A stretch of 64,000 nt of DNA, taken from the NCBI RefSeq assembly GCF_000004195.4, contig NC_030684.2:67191392-67255391 (forward strand). Direction: 5' to 3'. The notes under the pieces are model-generated. The model was not told the origin of the DNA, ran no database searches, and saw nothing but the letters and a program-made list of their open reading frames with translations. The position numbers and the translations under genes are program-made. This stretch comes from Xenopus tropicalis (taxonomy: Eukaryota; Chordata; Amphibia; Anura; Pipidae). Positions 11,756 through 23,215 of this stretch are shown piece after piece. Within the stretch, counting starts at the first letter, position 1. Each line of letters opens with the position of its first letter.

Positions 11756-14355
11756 GTAAGGAGTGAAGGGAAAGGGAGGCTTACAGTCATCTGAAAAGTA
11801 CCCCATGTAGTGTTTTTTATAAAGATATGTAGAGATATCAAAATGTGATCTTTATTCAAACAGTACACAATAAAGCCGATGTAATGGAACTAAAAAGAAA
11901 TGCCTTACAAATTATTTATTCAATAGAATATGAACATATATGGCACTTCCTTCTGTAGAAAAAGTAATTGCAATCCTGTCTGTAATACCTGATCTTGCCC
12001 CCACTTGCAGAAACAACCACAAGTATGTGTTTCTTATAACTGTCCACCAGTCTCTGATATCGACTAGGATAAATTACTTCTTAATCCTCCATACATTACT
12101 TTATCAGCATGACAATGTTTGAGGGCTTTTTAAATCCTTGCACAGTATCTTAATGGGATTAAGTTCTGGGCTTAACTTGACCATTCCAGAATCCTCCATT
12201 TATTTTTATAGCCATTTATTTGTGGATTTACTGGAATGTTTAGAGCCATTAGAATGTTGCAAATATCCAAAAGTACCCACTTGTACAATTAATAATGATT
12301 AATGGATTCCAGGATTGTGAGCTGCCTAGGCCCTCATGCAGCAAAGCAGCGAAACCATAATATTTCCATCATGCTTGCTGATGTTGTTAAAGTTCTGTTT
12401 TGTTAGGATCTTCTGTTGAAATTCTGTTTGTCTCGTTCTGTTTATTCGAGAAGTCCTGGTCTTTGTCTAGGTGTTGGCGGGCAAACTTTACTTTTGTCCT
12501 GATATTCTTTTTGGACCACAAAGGTTTCCTTCTGGCGCACCTGTAGAACCAATAAGATCTAATTTGTCCAGCCTCGTTCTAAAGGAATGAGCTACCTGTA
12601 GGTTCTATGATGAAATTCGGAGGTTCTTAGAGACTTCTTTCAGCATCTTGCTTTCTGTTCTCTGGCTAAACCTGCTGGGATGGTCTTACCTGGGCAAGAT
12701 GGCAGGAAGGTTGATCTGTCAATATTATTGAACTAAAAATCAAGTAACTGTATGTTGAAAAAGTCAGAAATCATGGGATGTACTTAGTTTTTCATATGCC
12801 TTTATTAAACCTGGATTACACATATGTAGTCAAAATCACAGTTTTATTGCAGAAAGAAAGTAAAAATTGGAAAAATAAATGCCTTGTTTTATGCTGTGTA
12901 TACCTCTAACATAAAAAGCAACATTTCAGTTGCTCTGAAGGAACTTTGTTTTGGAATTCATGCATTTTGGTTAGCGTTAACAAGTAATTATGCTATTCTT
13001 CTCTCAATGGCAAAGGTAATAAAGCTCACATCTAACAGATTTAATATCCAGCCAGATGTGCATTTAGCAGGTCATATGTGTAAATGCTTCAGTTATCTCA
13101 GAGACTTTATATTTATAACTGCATTTGCTATTTTCCAGCTGCCAGCATATGCAATTATTCCTTATACCCTTGTCTTTGTGGATAATCTCTACACAATTAG
13201 CCTTCTGTACAGAATTAGTTTGGAAAGTGAAGAGTGCAAATGTGAATTGCTTCCCTAGCTGCAGAGAAATAGAACATAGCTCTATGAATCACTGTACATA
13301 TTTAATGCTATGGTGGCCGTTAAAAGCTCTAACCTATCTATATTTATTTATAACATTGTTAAATGTTCTTTCATAAAGTAACAACTTGCACTTATGGCAC
13401 AGATTTTCTTCAAGTGTTGTGTATACTATTTATGTCCTACAGATGGAGAAGACTAACAAGTATATCTATGAATGGGCAAAGGGCAAAGTATAAAAAGACA
13501 TGCAAAACCTTTTGTCCCATTAAATTAGCTTCTTTCACCCACATACCTGAAACTTAGCATTCCCAGAATGGAGTGCAAAGGGTTGCACCTCCCTCTCTCA
13601 GTGTATGTCACTGCTTGCATTCTTGAGTGATGCGTACAGGAGGGAGAGGACATACATATCTTCTGAAAAAAATATCTTCTGAAAATAACCCTAGTTTTTG
13701 TGTTATCCAGAAAAGACAAGCCAGGAATTATGGGAGATGCACTGCAAAACCCTAACTTACTGTCTGCTTATGGTAGGCCTTAATTGTCTTGTTCCTGCCA
13801 TCACTGTGCTCCATGCTTTGCACAGTATTTTTTAGCTTTAGTTGCAAGTTGCTGAGTGCAAAGTGAAGAGAACAAGAGGAGGGGCACAGTTGGTAAGTGT
13901 ATTGGTTCTAAAGAGATATAACTTTCATGCCCTTAGTGCTGGGATACTTGCACCCCTGCTCGTAATACATTATCCCAATAACACTTTTTCTATCTCATAT
14001 AGACTACAAAACATTCATTTCAGTAGGGACACGGCTGTGTGTGTCAAATGCATTGTTAATCTGTACATCAGCGTGGCTACTTATAGTATTAGCTACACAT
14101 CATTATTCCAGCAACACAAATGATATTAGGGTGCTTGAAAATATTGCTTTGAAGCATTTCTTAGCCTTCACCTATAGGGCTTGTTTGAGAATGAACACTT
14201 CTTTGTCATGTCTTATACATTATTGGGTTGCATTGGAAAGTTCTAATTTTTAAAAATGCAACAAATAATTGCCCAAGTGGTTTCAACGTATTCTAGGTTT
14301 TTATGTTTCTTTATGTTGGTGTCTTGCTAAAATTTCCAAAATACATTTTTTGCAG
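11756..14355 (+). other. Intron with decayed Tc1-like relic
   Basis: A 2.6-kb intron. 12120-12760 holds an antisense Tc1-like relic (separate entry). The rest (11756-12110 and 12780-14355) shows no recognisable repeat or exon beyond AT-rich unique-looking DNA. The 124-codon ORF at 12884-13258 has no recognisable motif and I treat it as chance. Confidence 0.5.
12120..12790 (-). mobile_element. Decayed Tc1-like transposon relic
   Basis: On the minus strand, the stretch containing CCATTCCAGAATCCTCC followed by GATTTACTGGAATGTTTAG lines up by eye with the transposase segment around SPDLNPxENLW in the intact-length Tc1 element at 36840-36980. A second relic with the same internal words lies at 19490-20400. 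No usable ORF is left and termini are uncertain. Confidence 0.45.
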
Positions 14356-14438
14356 TGCATAAAATATTATACCTCAGACTGGAAAGTAGTAAACTACAAA
14401 TATGAGGAATACTCAGGTGATTTTCGGGCTTTGCCCTG
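14356..14438 (+). CDS. DOCK11: DOCK11 coding exon 3 in window
   Basis: 83 nt, phase 0 in, phase 2 out. It encodes residues 70-96 plus two bases of Cys97 ([20 protein letters not shown], then GDFRALP). TTTGCAG acceptor, GTAAGT donor. It contains the conserved YKYE(D/E)(F/Y)SG(D/E)FR signature of zizimins. Confidence 0.95.
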
Positions 14439-14712
14439 GTAAGTAACATTCTCACCACAAATATATCCTATCTTCACCATATTACTGTTTAACGTTTTTG
14501 CTATTTAAGCAAAGAAAGGATGACTATGAAAGATACTTACTATAAAGAAATGAAAATATACATATATAGTTACTCATTCTAAACTATTACATATATGAGT
14601 CGGGTGATTGATTAGTTGTACCTAGAAATCAACTCAAATGTGACACCTTGCATTTTTTATATTGTTCCCTGCTCTATCTGTAAACATGAAAACAAATATT
14701 TACCAAGATAAT

Positions 14713-15078
14713 ACTTGAAACCTGTTATCCACAAAGCGCCTAATAATGGGAAGGTCATCCCCCATAGACTCCATTTTTATTAAATGATTTTCTTTTCTGT
14801 TACTCTACTCCTCTACTACATTCCATTTCCTTGTCTTGGTCTATTCCAATTTTGTTCAATTTTGTTCGCTTTCTCAGTAATATTAAAACAGTGCCTTGTA
14901 CCTGATGATAGCTAAGCTGCATGGAGCCATATTAGTGGCAAAACAATCCTATTGGGTTTATTTAATGTTTAAAGGATTTTTTTTAGCAGACTTAAGGTTT
15001 GGAGATCTAAATTATGGGAAGACCCCTTGTAAATCTGTAAATCCCCAACATTTTGGATAACAGCTTTTATACCTATAC
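14713..15078. mobile_element. CAGGTATGGGACC TIR element, degraded copy
   Basis: The body is in reverse orientation: CCATAGACTCCATTTTTAT, then CAGTGCCTTGTACCTGAT, then GGATAACAGCTTTTATACCTAT. Both termini are mutated. It lies between exons 3 and 4. Confidence 0.55.
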
Positions 15079-15155
15079 TGCTAAATATATAGAATATAAT
15101 ATATAGAATGTAATAAGATATCATTTCTGATTTTTGACACTTTTTTGTCACTTAG

Positions 15156-15225
15156 CAAATCATTTCGCCCAGAAAAGATTCCAAATCACATATTTGAAAT
15201 AGATGAAGATTTTGATAAAGATGAG
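15156..15225 (+). CDS. DOCK11: DOCK11 coding exon 4 in window
   Basis: 70 nt, completes Cys97 and runs to residue 120 (KSFRPEKIPNHIFEIDEDFD, then KDE). TTAG acceptor at 15154-15155, donor GTAAGG. The acidic stretch before the PH domain is typical of DOCK9/10/11. Confidence 0.95.
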
Positions 15226-15695
15226 GTAAGGCAAATACAGTAGCTTCAGATTTTCTTCTCTGGTCCTATAAAACAAGGAATCCTACCATACAAATAAAAA
15301 CAGCAATTGAAATAATGAGTTTTTTATTGTGTGTGCATATATCAAAAACTTTTAAAAATCTTTGGCCCTATAATTATATCCATTAGCTTTCTCATTGGCT
15401 GGGTAAGAATGATGGGAATTTCACTCTTGGAGCTGAGTTTAGATAGGCAGAACATGTGCCTGGGCTGAGTTTAGATAGGCAGAACTAGTTTTCTCCTAGT
15501 TTAGTCCCCATGAGATGATCTGAGGATGTAGAATGTTGGCTGGGCCTCTTCAGTTTCTACTTCCATTATTAGTTTCCTCAACATTCCCGTATTACCTGAA
15601 GGACTGTAAGCTTTCTGTACCTGCCTGTTCTCAAGTGACATAAAATAAAAACATAAAGTGCTGTAAATAAAATGTGTTTTATCATGTGTTTGCAG

Positions 15696-15791
15696 GATTC
15701 TGCATCAATTTGTTCTCAGAAGGGAGGAGTGATTAAACAAGGCTGGCTGAATAAAGCCAATATAGGGACCACCATTCCTGTTACAATGAAG
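15696..15791 (+). CDS. DOCK11: DOCK11 coding exon 5: start of PH domain
   Basis: 96 nt, phase 0-0, residues 121-152. It contains [14 protein letters not shown], the first strand of the PH domain (about residue 131 on), and ends VTMK. TTTGCAG acceptor, GTAAAG donor. In zizimins the PH domain helps membrane phosphoinositide binding. Confidence 0.95.
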
Positions 15792-16652
15792 GTAAAGGCA
15801 ATGTCTCTCCTTGCAGATATATCTAAATATGAATTCCAATGTGTTTAATGTATGTGGTTTACACAGAAGTGTTTTAAAATAATTTGCAATTCTTCTTGAT
15901 TTTAGTTTGTTTCTATTTTTTGAATTATTCAACCTTTGTTTTTAATCTGTTGCCAGGTTCCACTAGCCCTAGAAGCCAGGCAGTCAGTTAAATGTCAGAC
16001 TAGAAGATGCAAAGGGGAGATGCAAAATCAAACATCATGCATAATAATAACATTTTATTTACATTTCAGGTTATAGATTATAGACATTTAAAAACTGCAA
16101 AAGTCTCCTTATCTTTGAAACCTCATGCAACTGACCCTGGTCCAACAAAACTTGATGTGATCAACAGCACATTTTTATCACAGCTACAGAATAAACATAA
16201 ATCCATGCAAGAACAGCCACAGCTTTTACTATGACAAACTGTGGAATTTCCACATTCACTGGTGTATGTTGTAAATTCATAGAGACCTGGCTTTATTTAC
16301 TATAAATCAATGCAGCAATGCAGAATAGTGAGTGCATTAGGGAAATTAGTATTCCCAAGAAATTGCATTTGCTTTATTTCTAACAATCCATCATCTTCAT
16401 ACTTCCCATCAATTGTGTATGATTTTGTTCCAGGTATAAAGAATAGCAGAAATGTCCTTTTGGTGCAGTGCGTTTTGACAGATATTAGAGGCACTAAGTT
16501 GGGTTTGTCTTCATGCTTAAAAACAGGATTAGTATTATTTTAAAAATATTTTTAATTCAAGAGCACAGGTAAATGAGACTTTTGACAAGGAGTGATAACA
16601 TCCATATAAATGGCATTGGTGCAGTGCAAACCTTGCTGAGAAATTACATTCC

Positions 16653-17940
16653 TGTAGATCACAAGTTGTCCAATTCCAGGCAGTGTCATTCTGTGGCTAC
16701 TACAGCAAATAAAGTGCTGTCTTGTATAAAAAAGGGCATTGACTCAAGGGATGAGAACATATTTTTGCCGCTTTATAGGTCCCTGGTAAGGCCTCACCTT
16801 GAGTATGCGGTGCAGTTTTGGGCTCCAGTCCTTAAGAAGGATATTAATGAGCTGGAGAGAGTGCAGAGACGTGCAACTAAACTGGTAAAGGGGATGGAAG
16901 ATTTAAGCTATGAGGTTAGACTGTCGAGGTTGGGGTTGTTTTCTCTGGAAAAGAGGCGCTTGCGAGGGGACATGATTACTCTGTACAAGTACATTAGAGG
17001 GGATTATAGGCAGTTGGGGGATGTTCTTTTTTCCCATAAAAACAATCAGCGCACCAGAGGTCACCCCTATAGATTAGAGGAACAGAGCTTCCATTTGAAG
17101 CAGCGTAGGGGGTTTTTCACGGTGAGGGCAGTGAGGCTGTGGAATGCCCTTCCTAGTGATGTGGTAAGGGCAGACTCTGTTAATGCCTTTAAGAGGGGCC
17201 TGGATGAGTTTTTGAACAAGCAGAATATCCAAGGCTATTGTGATACTAATATCTACAGTTAGGGGCACATTTACTAACCCACGAACGGGTCGAAATGAGT
17301 CCGATTGCGTTTTTTTCGTAATGATCGTTATTTTGCAATTTTTTCGTATTTTTTGCGATTTTTTTCGGCGTCTTTACGAATTTTTCGTTACCAATACGAT
17401 TTTTGCGTAAAAACGCGAGTTTTTCGTAGACATTACGAAAGTTGCGTAAAATCTGGCGATTTTTCGTAGCGTTAAAACTTGCGCAGAAAGTTGCGCTTTT
17501 TTCGTAGCGTTAAAACTTACGCGAAACTTTGCACCTTTTAAGTTTTAACGCTACGAAAAAGGCGCAACTTTTTGCGTAAGTTTTAACGCTACGAAAAAAT
17601 CGGGCGATTTTACGCAACTTTCGTAATGGCTACGAAAAACTCGCGTTTTTACGCAAAAATCGTATTGGTAACGAAAAATTCGTAAAGACGCTGAAAAAAT
17701 CGCAAAAAATACGAAAAAATCGCAAAATGTTTGTTTTCAAGTCGGAACTTTTCCAATTCGGGTCGGATTCGTGGGTTAGTAAATCAGCCCCTTAGTATTA
17801 CTGGTTGTATATATATAGTTTATGTATGTGAGTGTATAGATTGGTTAGTATAGGTTGTGTGCTGGGTTTACTCGGATGGGTTGAACTTGATGGACAATGG
17901 CCTTTTTTCAACCCTATGTAACTATGTAACTATGTAACTA
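16653..17940 (+). mobile_element. CR1/L2-clade LINE, 5'-truncated, copy 1
   Basis: From GTAGATCACAAGTTGTCC onward it matches the minus-strand copy at 44270-45440. The open frame to the stop at 17260-17262 encodes the C-terminal part of a non-LTR ORF2 protein: LSNSRQCHSVATTANKVLS, LVRPHLEYAVQFWAP, LERVQRRATKLVKG, LGLFSLEKRRLRGD. The upstream codons of the 229-codon frame (16573-16652) are flanking DNA. After the MITE the 3' UTR resumes and ends in a short (ATGTAACT)n tail at 17915-17940, a CR1-like 3' end. RT catalytic motifs are missing, so it cannot move on its own. Confidence 0.8.
17262..17791. mobile_element. Palindromic GGGGCACATTTAC MITE, inside LINE
   Basis: A 530-bp near-perfect palindrome centred near 17535. 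Ends are GGGGCACATTTACTAACCCA and, inverted, GGGGCTGATTTACTAACCCA. It is flanked by TTA (or TTAG) on both sides. The undisturbed LINE copy at 44395-44410 shows the empty site with a single TTAG. The arms are dense in TTTTTCGTA, GCGTTAAAAC and TTTTTGCG words. A 3-bp nTA duplication and G-rich ends suggest a PIF/Harbinger-type element (inference). It inserted precisely in the LINE stop codon and the stop was preserved. Confidence 0.8.
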
Positions 17941-18585
17941 CTATTCCTCAGCTGTACCCTGCTGAGACTGGCAGCACCCTTCCCCTGATTGATTGATTGA
18001 TGTATGAATGATAGAAGCCATGCATATTGGAAAAGTTGCTCTATGAGAGGATTAGCAGGATGCTTACCTGCCAGCACTTCTACAAAAAATAAAACCTTGC
18101 AAAATTTTGGGCACCCTCCCATTGACATTAAATTCTTAGCCAAATGTAACTTCTGCTTGCAATTTGTGGTATTTAGTCATTATGATCAATGAATTCTGGA
18201 TATTAGGGAGTTACTTAATAGCTGTTGCCAAGATTCAGTTTCATTACCTGACATAGTGCCAGATACAGGCAATGTGATTAAGCATTTGCTTTTAATATTT
18301 AAAAAAATACTTTTTACATCCCACTGAAAAAGATAATTATGTGGATAGGGAAATAGAGTAGTTCACAGATGTTCATGTTCCTGTAGTTGATGGCATTAAC
18401 TGGAAGTCACTGTTTAGTCCTGTGTTGCACTGGCTGCATGAATAAACAAAGGGGACGCTGAAAATGATTGTGAAGGTCAGCACTGTTTTACAAAAATCAA
18501 TGAGAAAACATGCATGTTTTTACATTTTTGATGTATCTGTGTTGGGAAACCTTTATAGGCTGACATCTGCCTCTTCTTCTACTAG

Positions 18586-18720
18586 GTATTCAGAAGGAGG
18601 TACTTCTATCTAACTCAGCTGCCTGATGGCTCCTATATCCTTAATTCATACAAGGATGAGAAAAACTCAAAGGATTCCAAAGGCTGCATTTTCCTGGATT
18701 CCTGCATTGATGTTATCTTG
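18586..18720 (+). CDS. DOCK11: DOCK11 coding exon 6: PH domain core
   Basis: 135 nt, phase 0-0, residues 153-197 ([19 protein letters not shown] at the start, [13 protein letters not shown] at the end). ACTAG acceptor, donor GTATGG. It carries the central strands of the PH domain with the basic RRR cluster. The last codon is TTG (Leu) where recalled human DOCK11 has Gln. The junction is otherwise in frame. Confidence 0.94.
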
Positions 18721-18986
18721 GTATGGGCACACACTTACTATAGCGATGGATCATGCTTACATCCAGACAAAATCATGTAGTATTTATTTTTTGTTATAAA
18801 TAGTAACTATGGTTGATGAAAGCCTCCTATGGGGTTTTTAAACCTATATGTGATCAAATCAAGCCTGGCAACAGACTTTAATATATATATATATATATAT
18901 AGATATACAGTCTCCAAAGAAAGGTTGCACAGCCAGTTCTCATTTAGGTGCAAAAGGAGTTAGCCCATTGCTGCAGGCTTCCATTC

Positions 18987-19178
18987 AATACAAAATATAT
19001 TTTTAGACTGGCACACCCTAATTAAAATGCAATGTCTTTATAGTAAACACATTGCACATAAATCTACCGTTTTGGTCCTCATTAGGACCTTGAAGGATCG
19101 AGGACCTAAAATCTTTGTGCGATGTGCTCACAATAAATACATTGAGGGTGTGCCCATCTAAAAAATATATTTTATATA
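18987..19178. repeat. Imperfect inverted repeat (hairpin MITE)
   Basis: Left arm: AAATATATTTTTAGACTGGC ACACCCT. Right arm, reversed: AAATATATTTTTTAGATGGG CACACCCT. About 90-bp arms meet near TTGGTCCTCATTAGGACC. The GGACCT..GAGGACC centre recalls other Xenopus dispersed repeats. Class unknown. Confidence 0.5.
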
Positions 19179-19489
19179 TAATTCAGAATGACCCGCACTC
19201 CGCTCCTTGGCACAACTTGGCCTGGCAACAAGCTGAATTTAATGTGACTGATTTTTGAGATGCTTTAAACCATACTGCAACAGCACCATATTGTTAGTTG
19301 TATTCACTTAAATATTATATATAATATTTTACACATACAAGGGTCACCAGAGTTTGATAATGAATTTTGGGGTGGGAGGGTGAGGGAATTCACAATGTTT
19401 TCACAAAATTTTGTAGACAATGTGCAGTTGCATCTGATTAGTGTCAGCACTCGGCATTGCACTTTGCTTACTGCACTACCTTTGATTTA

Positions 19490-20410
19490 TACAGTTGTAA
19501 AAAAGTAAGTGCACCCTATGTACAATTTTTTTCTTTTTAATCTATATTAATATTTGGTCTTCAGTCAAATTTTACATAAAGATAAAGGTGATATGATTGA
19601 ACAAAATTAGATAAGAAAAACTGACTTTGCAATCATTTGAATAAAAATCTAACAAACATTGAGTATCTTTCTGTTAAATGTGTAAGTTGGCCCTTGGCTT
19701 TAATACCTAGTATTTTCTTATAAATGTCAACTAGACTCCAACATCACCTGGAGGAAGTTTTTTGCAACAGTTTTTTTCTATGTAGAACTATGTAGAGAGG
19801 TTTCTTGCATGCACAGCCTGTTTATATTCCCCCAGAGCACCTTAGTGGAATTTGACTTGGTCAATCCAGACTCCATTTCTTTTTTTCAGTTATTCCTTTG
19901 TGCATTTACTGGAATGTTTAAGATTATTGTCATTGCAAGGTCCACTTTCAGTTAAGCTTTAGTTTTTTGACACATGGTATCAGGTTCTTCAAGTGGAATG
20001 CTGTCTTCTGGTACTGCACTTTATCTTAGCCTCATCAATAGTACATTATTCCAGAAGTTCTTGGGCAAATTTTAGTCTTGGCCCTGGTATTCTTTTTGCC
20101 TTCTGGCACAGCCCTGTATATCTAATTAGTGCAGCCTCTTTCTAATAGTAGGCCACTGCACTTTGACATTATTAGTGGAGAACTACCTGTGGGTCTTTTG
20201 ACATCTTTTGGGATGGCCTGGGCAAGTTAGTAGTTTTTTAAAATGTTTACCACTTATAGATGATCTTCTGGACAATGGAATAATTGGCCAAGTGTTTGTG
20301 GATCTTTTAAAAACCTTTCCTAGACTCGTGGACATTTATAACCTTATATCTCAAAGGCCTCATGGAGCTCTTTTATTCTAGACAGCATGGTGCCACACAT
20401 TTTAACAATG
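19490..20410 (-). mobile_element. Decayed Tc1/mariner-like transposon
   Basis: It begins TACAGTTGTAAAAAAGTAAG and contains, in antisense, words shared with the relic at 12120-12790 (GCATTTACTGGAATGTTTA, GGCCCTGGTATTCTTTTTG, CTTCTGGCACA, GGGATGGCCTGGGCAAG). It is heavily mutated with no ORF. Confidence 0.45.
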
Positions 20411-20461
20411 AAAAGCAAACTAAACCAAACGAATTTTTTAAGATTTAAACAAGACAAATCC

Positions 20462-20560
20462 ATGATTCCAGGGCTGGAACTAGGGGTATGTAGAAAAGGC
20501 ACATGCCTAGGGCCCAACAGTCACAAGGCCCACCAGCATTAGGGCGCTAGGCAGGTAACT
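20462..20560. repeat. Short dispersed-repeat fragment
   Basis: GGGCTGGAACTAGGGGTATG followed by ATGCCTAGGGCCCAACAG resembles a common frog/fish repeat, though I cannot assign its class. Confidence 0.3.
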
Positions 20561-20849
20561 CTTTTGTTTCTGCTACCAGTGTGGTGTTAATGGAGGTAGA
20601 ATCATTTCACAATTTGGAACTGTTAATGGCAGTGGTGGAAAAGAGAAACAATATATAAAATAAAATCTGATCAACCTGATACAAAATTTTGTACAAATGT
20701 AGCTTCAATTTTAGTCTTATTTGTTTTAACACTGTTTCCAAAGTGAAGGTCGGGTAGTTATGTTTTAACACAAACAAAATGAAATTAATGCATAACAAAG
20801 GCCAGTTCACCCATCTGGTTACTAGTGGATGATTCCCAGTTCATACTGG

Positions 20850-21420
20850 GATGAAGTAGTGCAGTGGGAAAAAAAGGGATATGTATAAAACATGAAAGAA
20901 CTGAGGCAGAGAAGAACCGATAGCATACTAATGTGACAGGAGAAAAAAAGTTTTTTATTTGCATAAATGACTAGAGAATGATTGAAGATGTAGAGGATAC
21001 ATTGAATGAAAATCAAAGGGGGATGAAAAATGCAAGAGGAGCAGCAGAATAATCTTAAGCGCTATGAAATGGGTAGGAGCAGAAGTGGATGAAGATCAAA
21101 ATTTTGGGTAGTGTAGAAAGGGGTCAATGAGTGTGCAGGGAAAAAGAGAAAGCAAAATGCGTAAATGCAGAGTAAAAGCGTGTGAAGTTAAAACGGGGGG
21201 GGGGGGCAAAAGAAAAAGCAGAAAAGAAACAGAAGAAAAGGTAATGAAAAGTAAGTTAAAGGTAGTAGAAAGACTAGAGGCAAAGAGACAGGGTGTAAGT
21301 AAAAAATGCAACAAGGTAGGGGTATGTAGAGTAGAAAGGTTGGGTAAAAGAGTGGGTGGAAGTAAAGGTACAGGCAGAACAGATGATCAAAAGCAAAATA
21401 ATGGCAAACTGTGATGCCCC
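20850..21420 (+). repeat. Purine-rich, strand-asymmetric tract
   Basis: The + strand is dominated by A and G for about 550 nt, with few C and T, and holds a run of 10 G at 21195-21204. An ORF of 95 codons inside (21127-21414) is Lys/Glu/Arg-rich purely because of composition. No repeat unit is evident. Confidence 0.5.
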
Positions 21421-22074
21421 CAGATCTTTGGAGGTTGTAGGCATAAGGTAGGACTCACACAAATAAATTCAGTAAAAATTGAAAAAAAAGGGGTTCATGG
21501 CAACCACATTTGGAAGTCAGAACAGGGTTTGATTCTTTCTGTATATCACACAAGCTGATTCGAGAGTGGGCCAGGCATGTGGCATTCCAGGCAGGCCATC
21601 ATAGGGACATTCAGACTCCTAATTATGAAGCGGCCAATCAGAGCTACTGTGGGGGCTATGGAAAGACATTTGTTAAGCATGCCTAGTCAGCATGTAGGAA
21701 TTGGACACATATCTTAGAAGTTGATTTGGGGCTGACTGTGTATTGGGGTGGGCTAACTTCACAGTTAAGTTGAGGAAATAAAAGTATATAGGTGTAAGGT
21801 AAACATATACCAACAAAATTGCTTACACAGAGTAAAAAAAAATATAAAGAGTTGTAATAATGCTTCACAAAGGACATATTAAATGACAACTTGAAATGTA
21901 GATGGAAATAGACACTGAGAACAAATATGGAAAACCAAGGTGGAATTTGTTTCTCTATTTTTCTTTGGGTCAAACAGCAGTAGTATTCATCAAGCTGGAG
22001 GTGTTTCATATCAGTCCACTTTAGGCGAGCATTATTCAGCTTTTATTAACATAGTACTTTCTGTTCTTTTGCAG

Positions 22075-22252
22075 TGCCCTAAGATGCGCCGTAATGCTTT
22101 TGAATTGCGAATGTTGGACAAATCCAGCCATTATTTGGCAGCAGAAACAGAACAGGAAATGGAGGAGTGGCTGCTGACTTTAAAGAAAATCATTCAGATC
22201 AATGCAGACAGTTTGGTGCAGGAGAAGAAGGACACAGTGGACCCTGTACAAG
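22075..22252 (+). CDS. DOCK11: DOCK11 coding exon 7: end of PH domain
   Basis: 178 nt, phase 0 in, phase 1 out, residues 198-256. It starts [20 protein letters not shown] and includes [19 protein letters not shown], the PH C-terminal helix with its invariant Trp (residue 229). TTTTGCAG acceptor. The donor is a weak GTTAAA, but the phase-1 join to exon 8 (G+AT = Asp) is required. Confidence 0.94.
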
Positions 22253-22858
22253 GTTAAAATATTAGCTTAAGTGCATACGTGTGTGAAGTCGCTTAGAGGT
22301 AGAGCCAGTGCTTACAGATGTGTTTATGCTACTTAGTCTTGATATATATATACGGAACACTATGGTCGACATCAACAGTGTAGAAAACAGCTCCCGGGTG
22401 CAGAAAAAAGGGAAAATAAGCAAGAAAAGTTCTGCACTCATGGGTCTTAGGCAAATAAAAAATATTTATATTTCAGAATTTTTTATATATATTATAGAGA
22501 ACCTTTTATTCCACACTACCTATATTATTAATATCAGTATATTCACAGTAAGATTTTCCTGGGTTATTTTTTATGTGCTTTGTATACTCAAGAGACTCTG
22601 AGGTCCAACATTTGGTCAGGGCCCCCTTAGCTCATATCTACATTACAGACATTGCAACATTAGTAATTTAAAGCCAAATAATAAACCCTGCAGTACTGAA
22701 AAATCATCAGTCAATTTGAGCATCTTTATAATCAAAAACTTTTTAAGAAAAACACATGGGCAATAGTGCCTCAAAATTGGCCAAATATTTTTTTATACTT
22801 CTTGTTAATAAATATGATTGATTGACTATTTGTATCTAAATAATTTCGTATTTTTCTA

Positions 22859-23215
22859 TTAAAGGGGTTGTTCACCTTAAAATGAACGTTTAGTGCGATG
22901 TAGATTGTAATATTCTGAGACAATGTTACATTTTATATTATTTGTTGTTTTTGTAGTATTTAGTTTTTGTTCAGCAGCTCTCCAGTTTGGAAATTCAGCA
23001 CATATCTGGTTGCTAAGCTCTAAATTACCTTAGCAACTAGGCAGTGGTTTTAATGAAGGACTGAAATAAGAAAACAGAGGGCCTGAATAGAAAGATAAGT
23101 AATAAATAATAAGTAATAAATAACAATAACATTTTAGCATTTTTGGCTGCTGGGATCAGTGACCTCCTTTGGAAAGCATTAGAAGATGAAAGCAGGTTCC
23201 ATTATGTTGACAAAA
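22859..23215. mobile_element. Kolobok/T2-like repeat, 3'-truncated
   Basis: It begins TTAAAGGGGTTGTTCACCTT and continues CAGCAGCTCTCCAGTTTGG, GAGGGCCTGAATAGAAAGA and TTGGCTGCTGGGATCAGTGA, the order of a very common Xenopus repeat. The expected mirrored TTAA end is not found. A fragment of the same family is at 62424-62660. Confidence 0.7.

Larger units (their letters stand above)
15792..18585 (+). other. Intron carrying a CR1 LINE with nested MITE
   Basis: 15792-16652 holds no recognised repeat. 16653-17940 is the CR1-clade LINE fragment interrupted by a palindromic MITE at 17262-17791. 17941-18585 is unassigned DNA with no exon signal. Confidence 0.55.
18721..22074 (+). other. 3.35-kb intron, repeat-rich
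   Basis: It contains a (TA)n run at 18881-18900, an imperfect inverted repeat at 18987-19178, a Tc1-like relic at 19490-20400, a purine-rich asymmetric tract at 20850-21420 and unassigned DNA at 21420-22070. No extra exon could be placed, and exons 6 and 7 join directly in phase. Confidence 0.55.

Noticed and set aside
21127..21414. 95-codon Lys/Glu-rich ORF
   Set aside because: Entirely explained by the purine bias of the tract.
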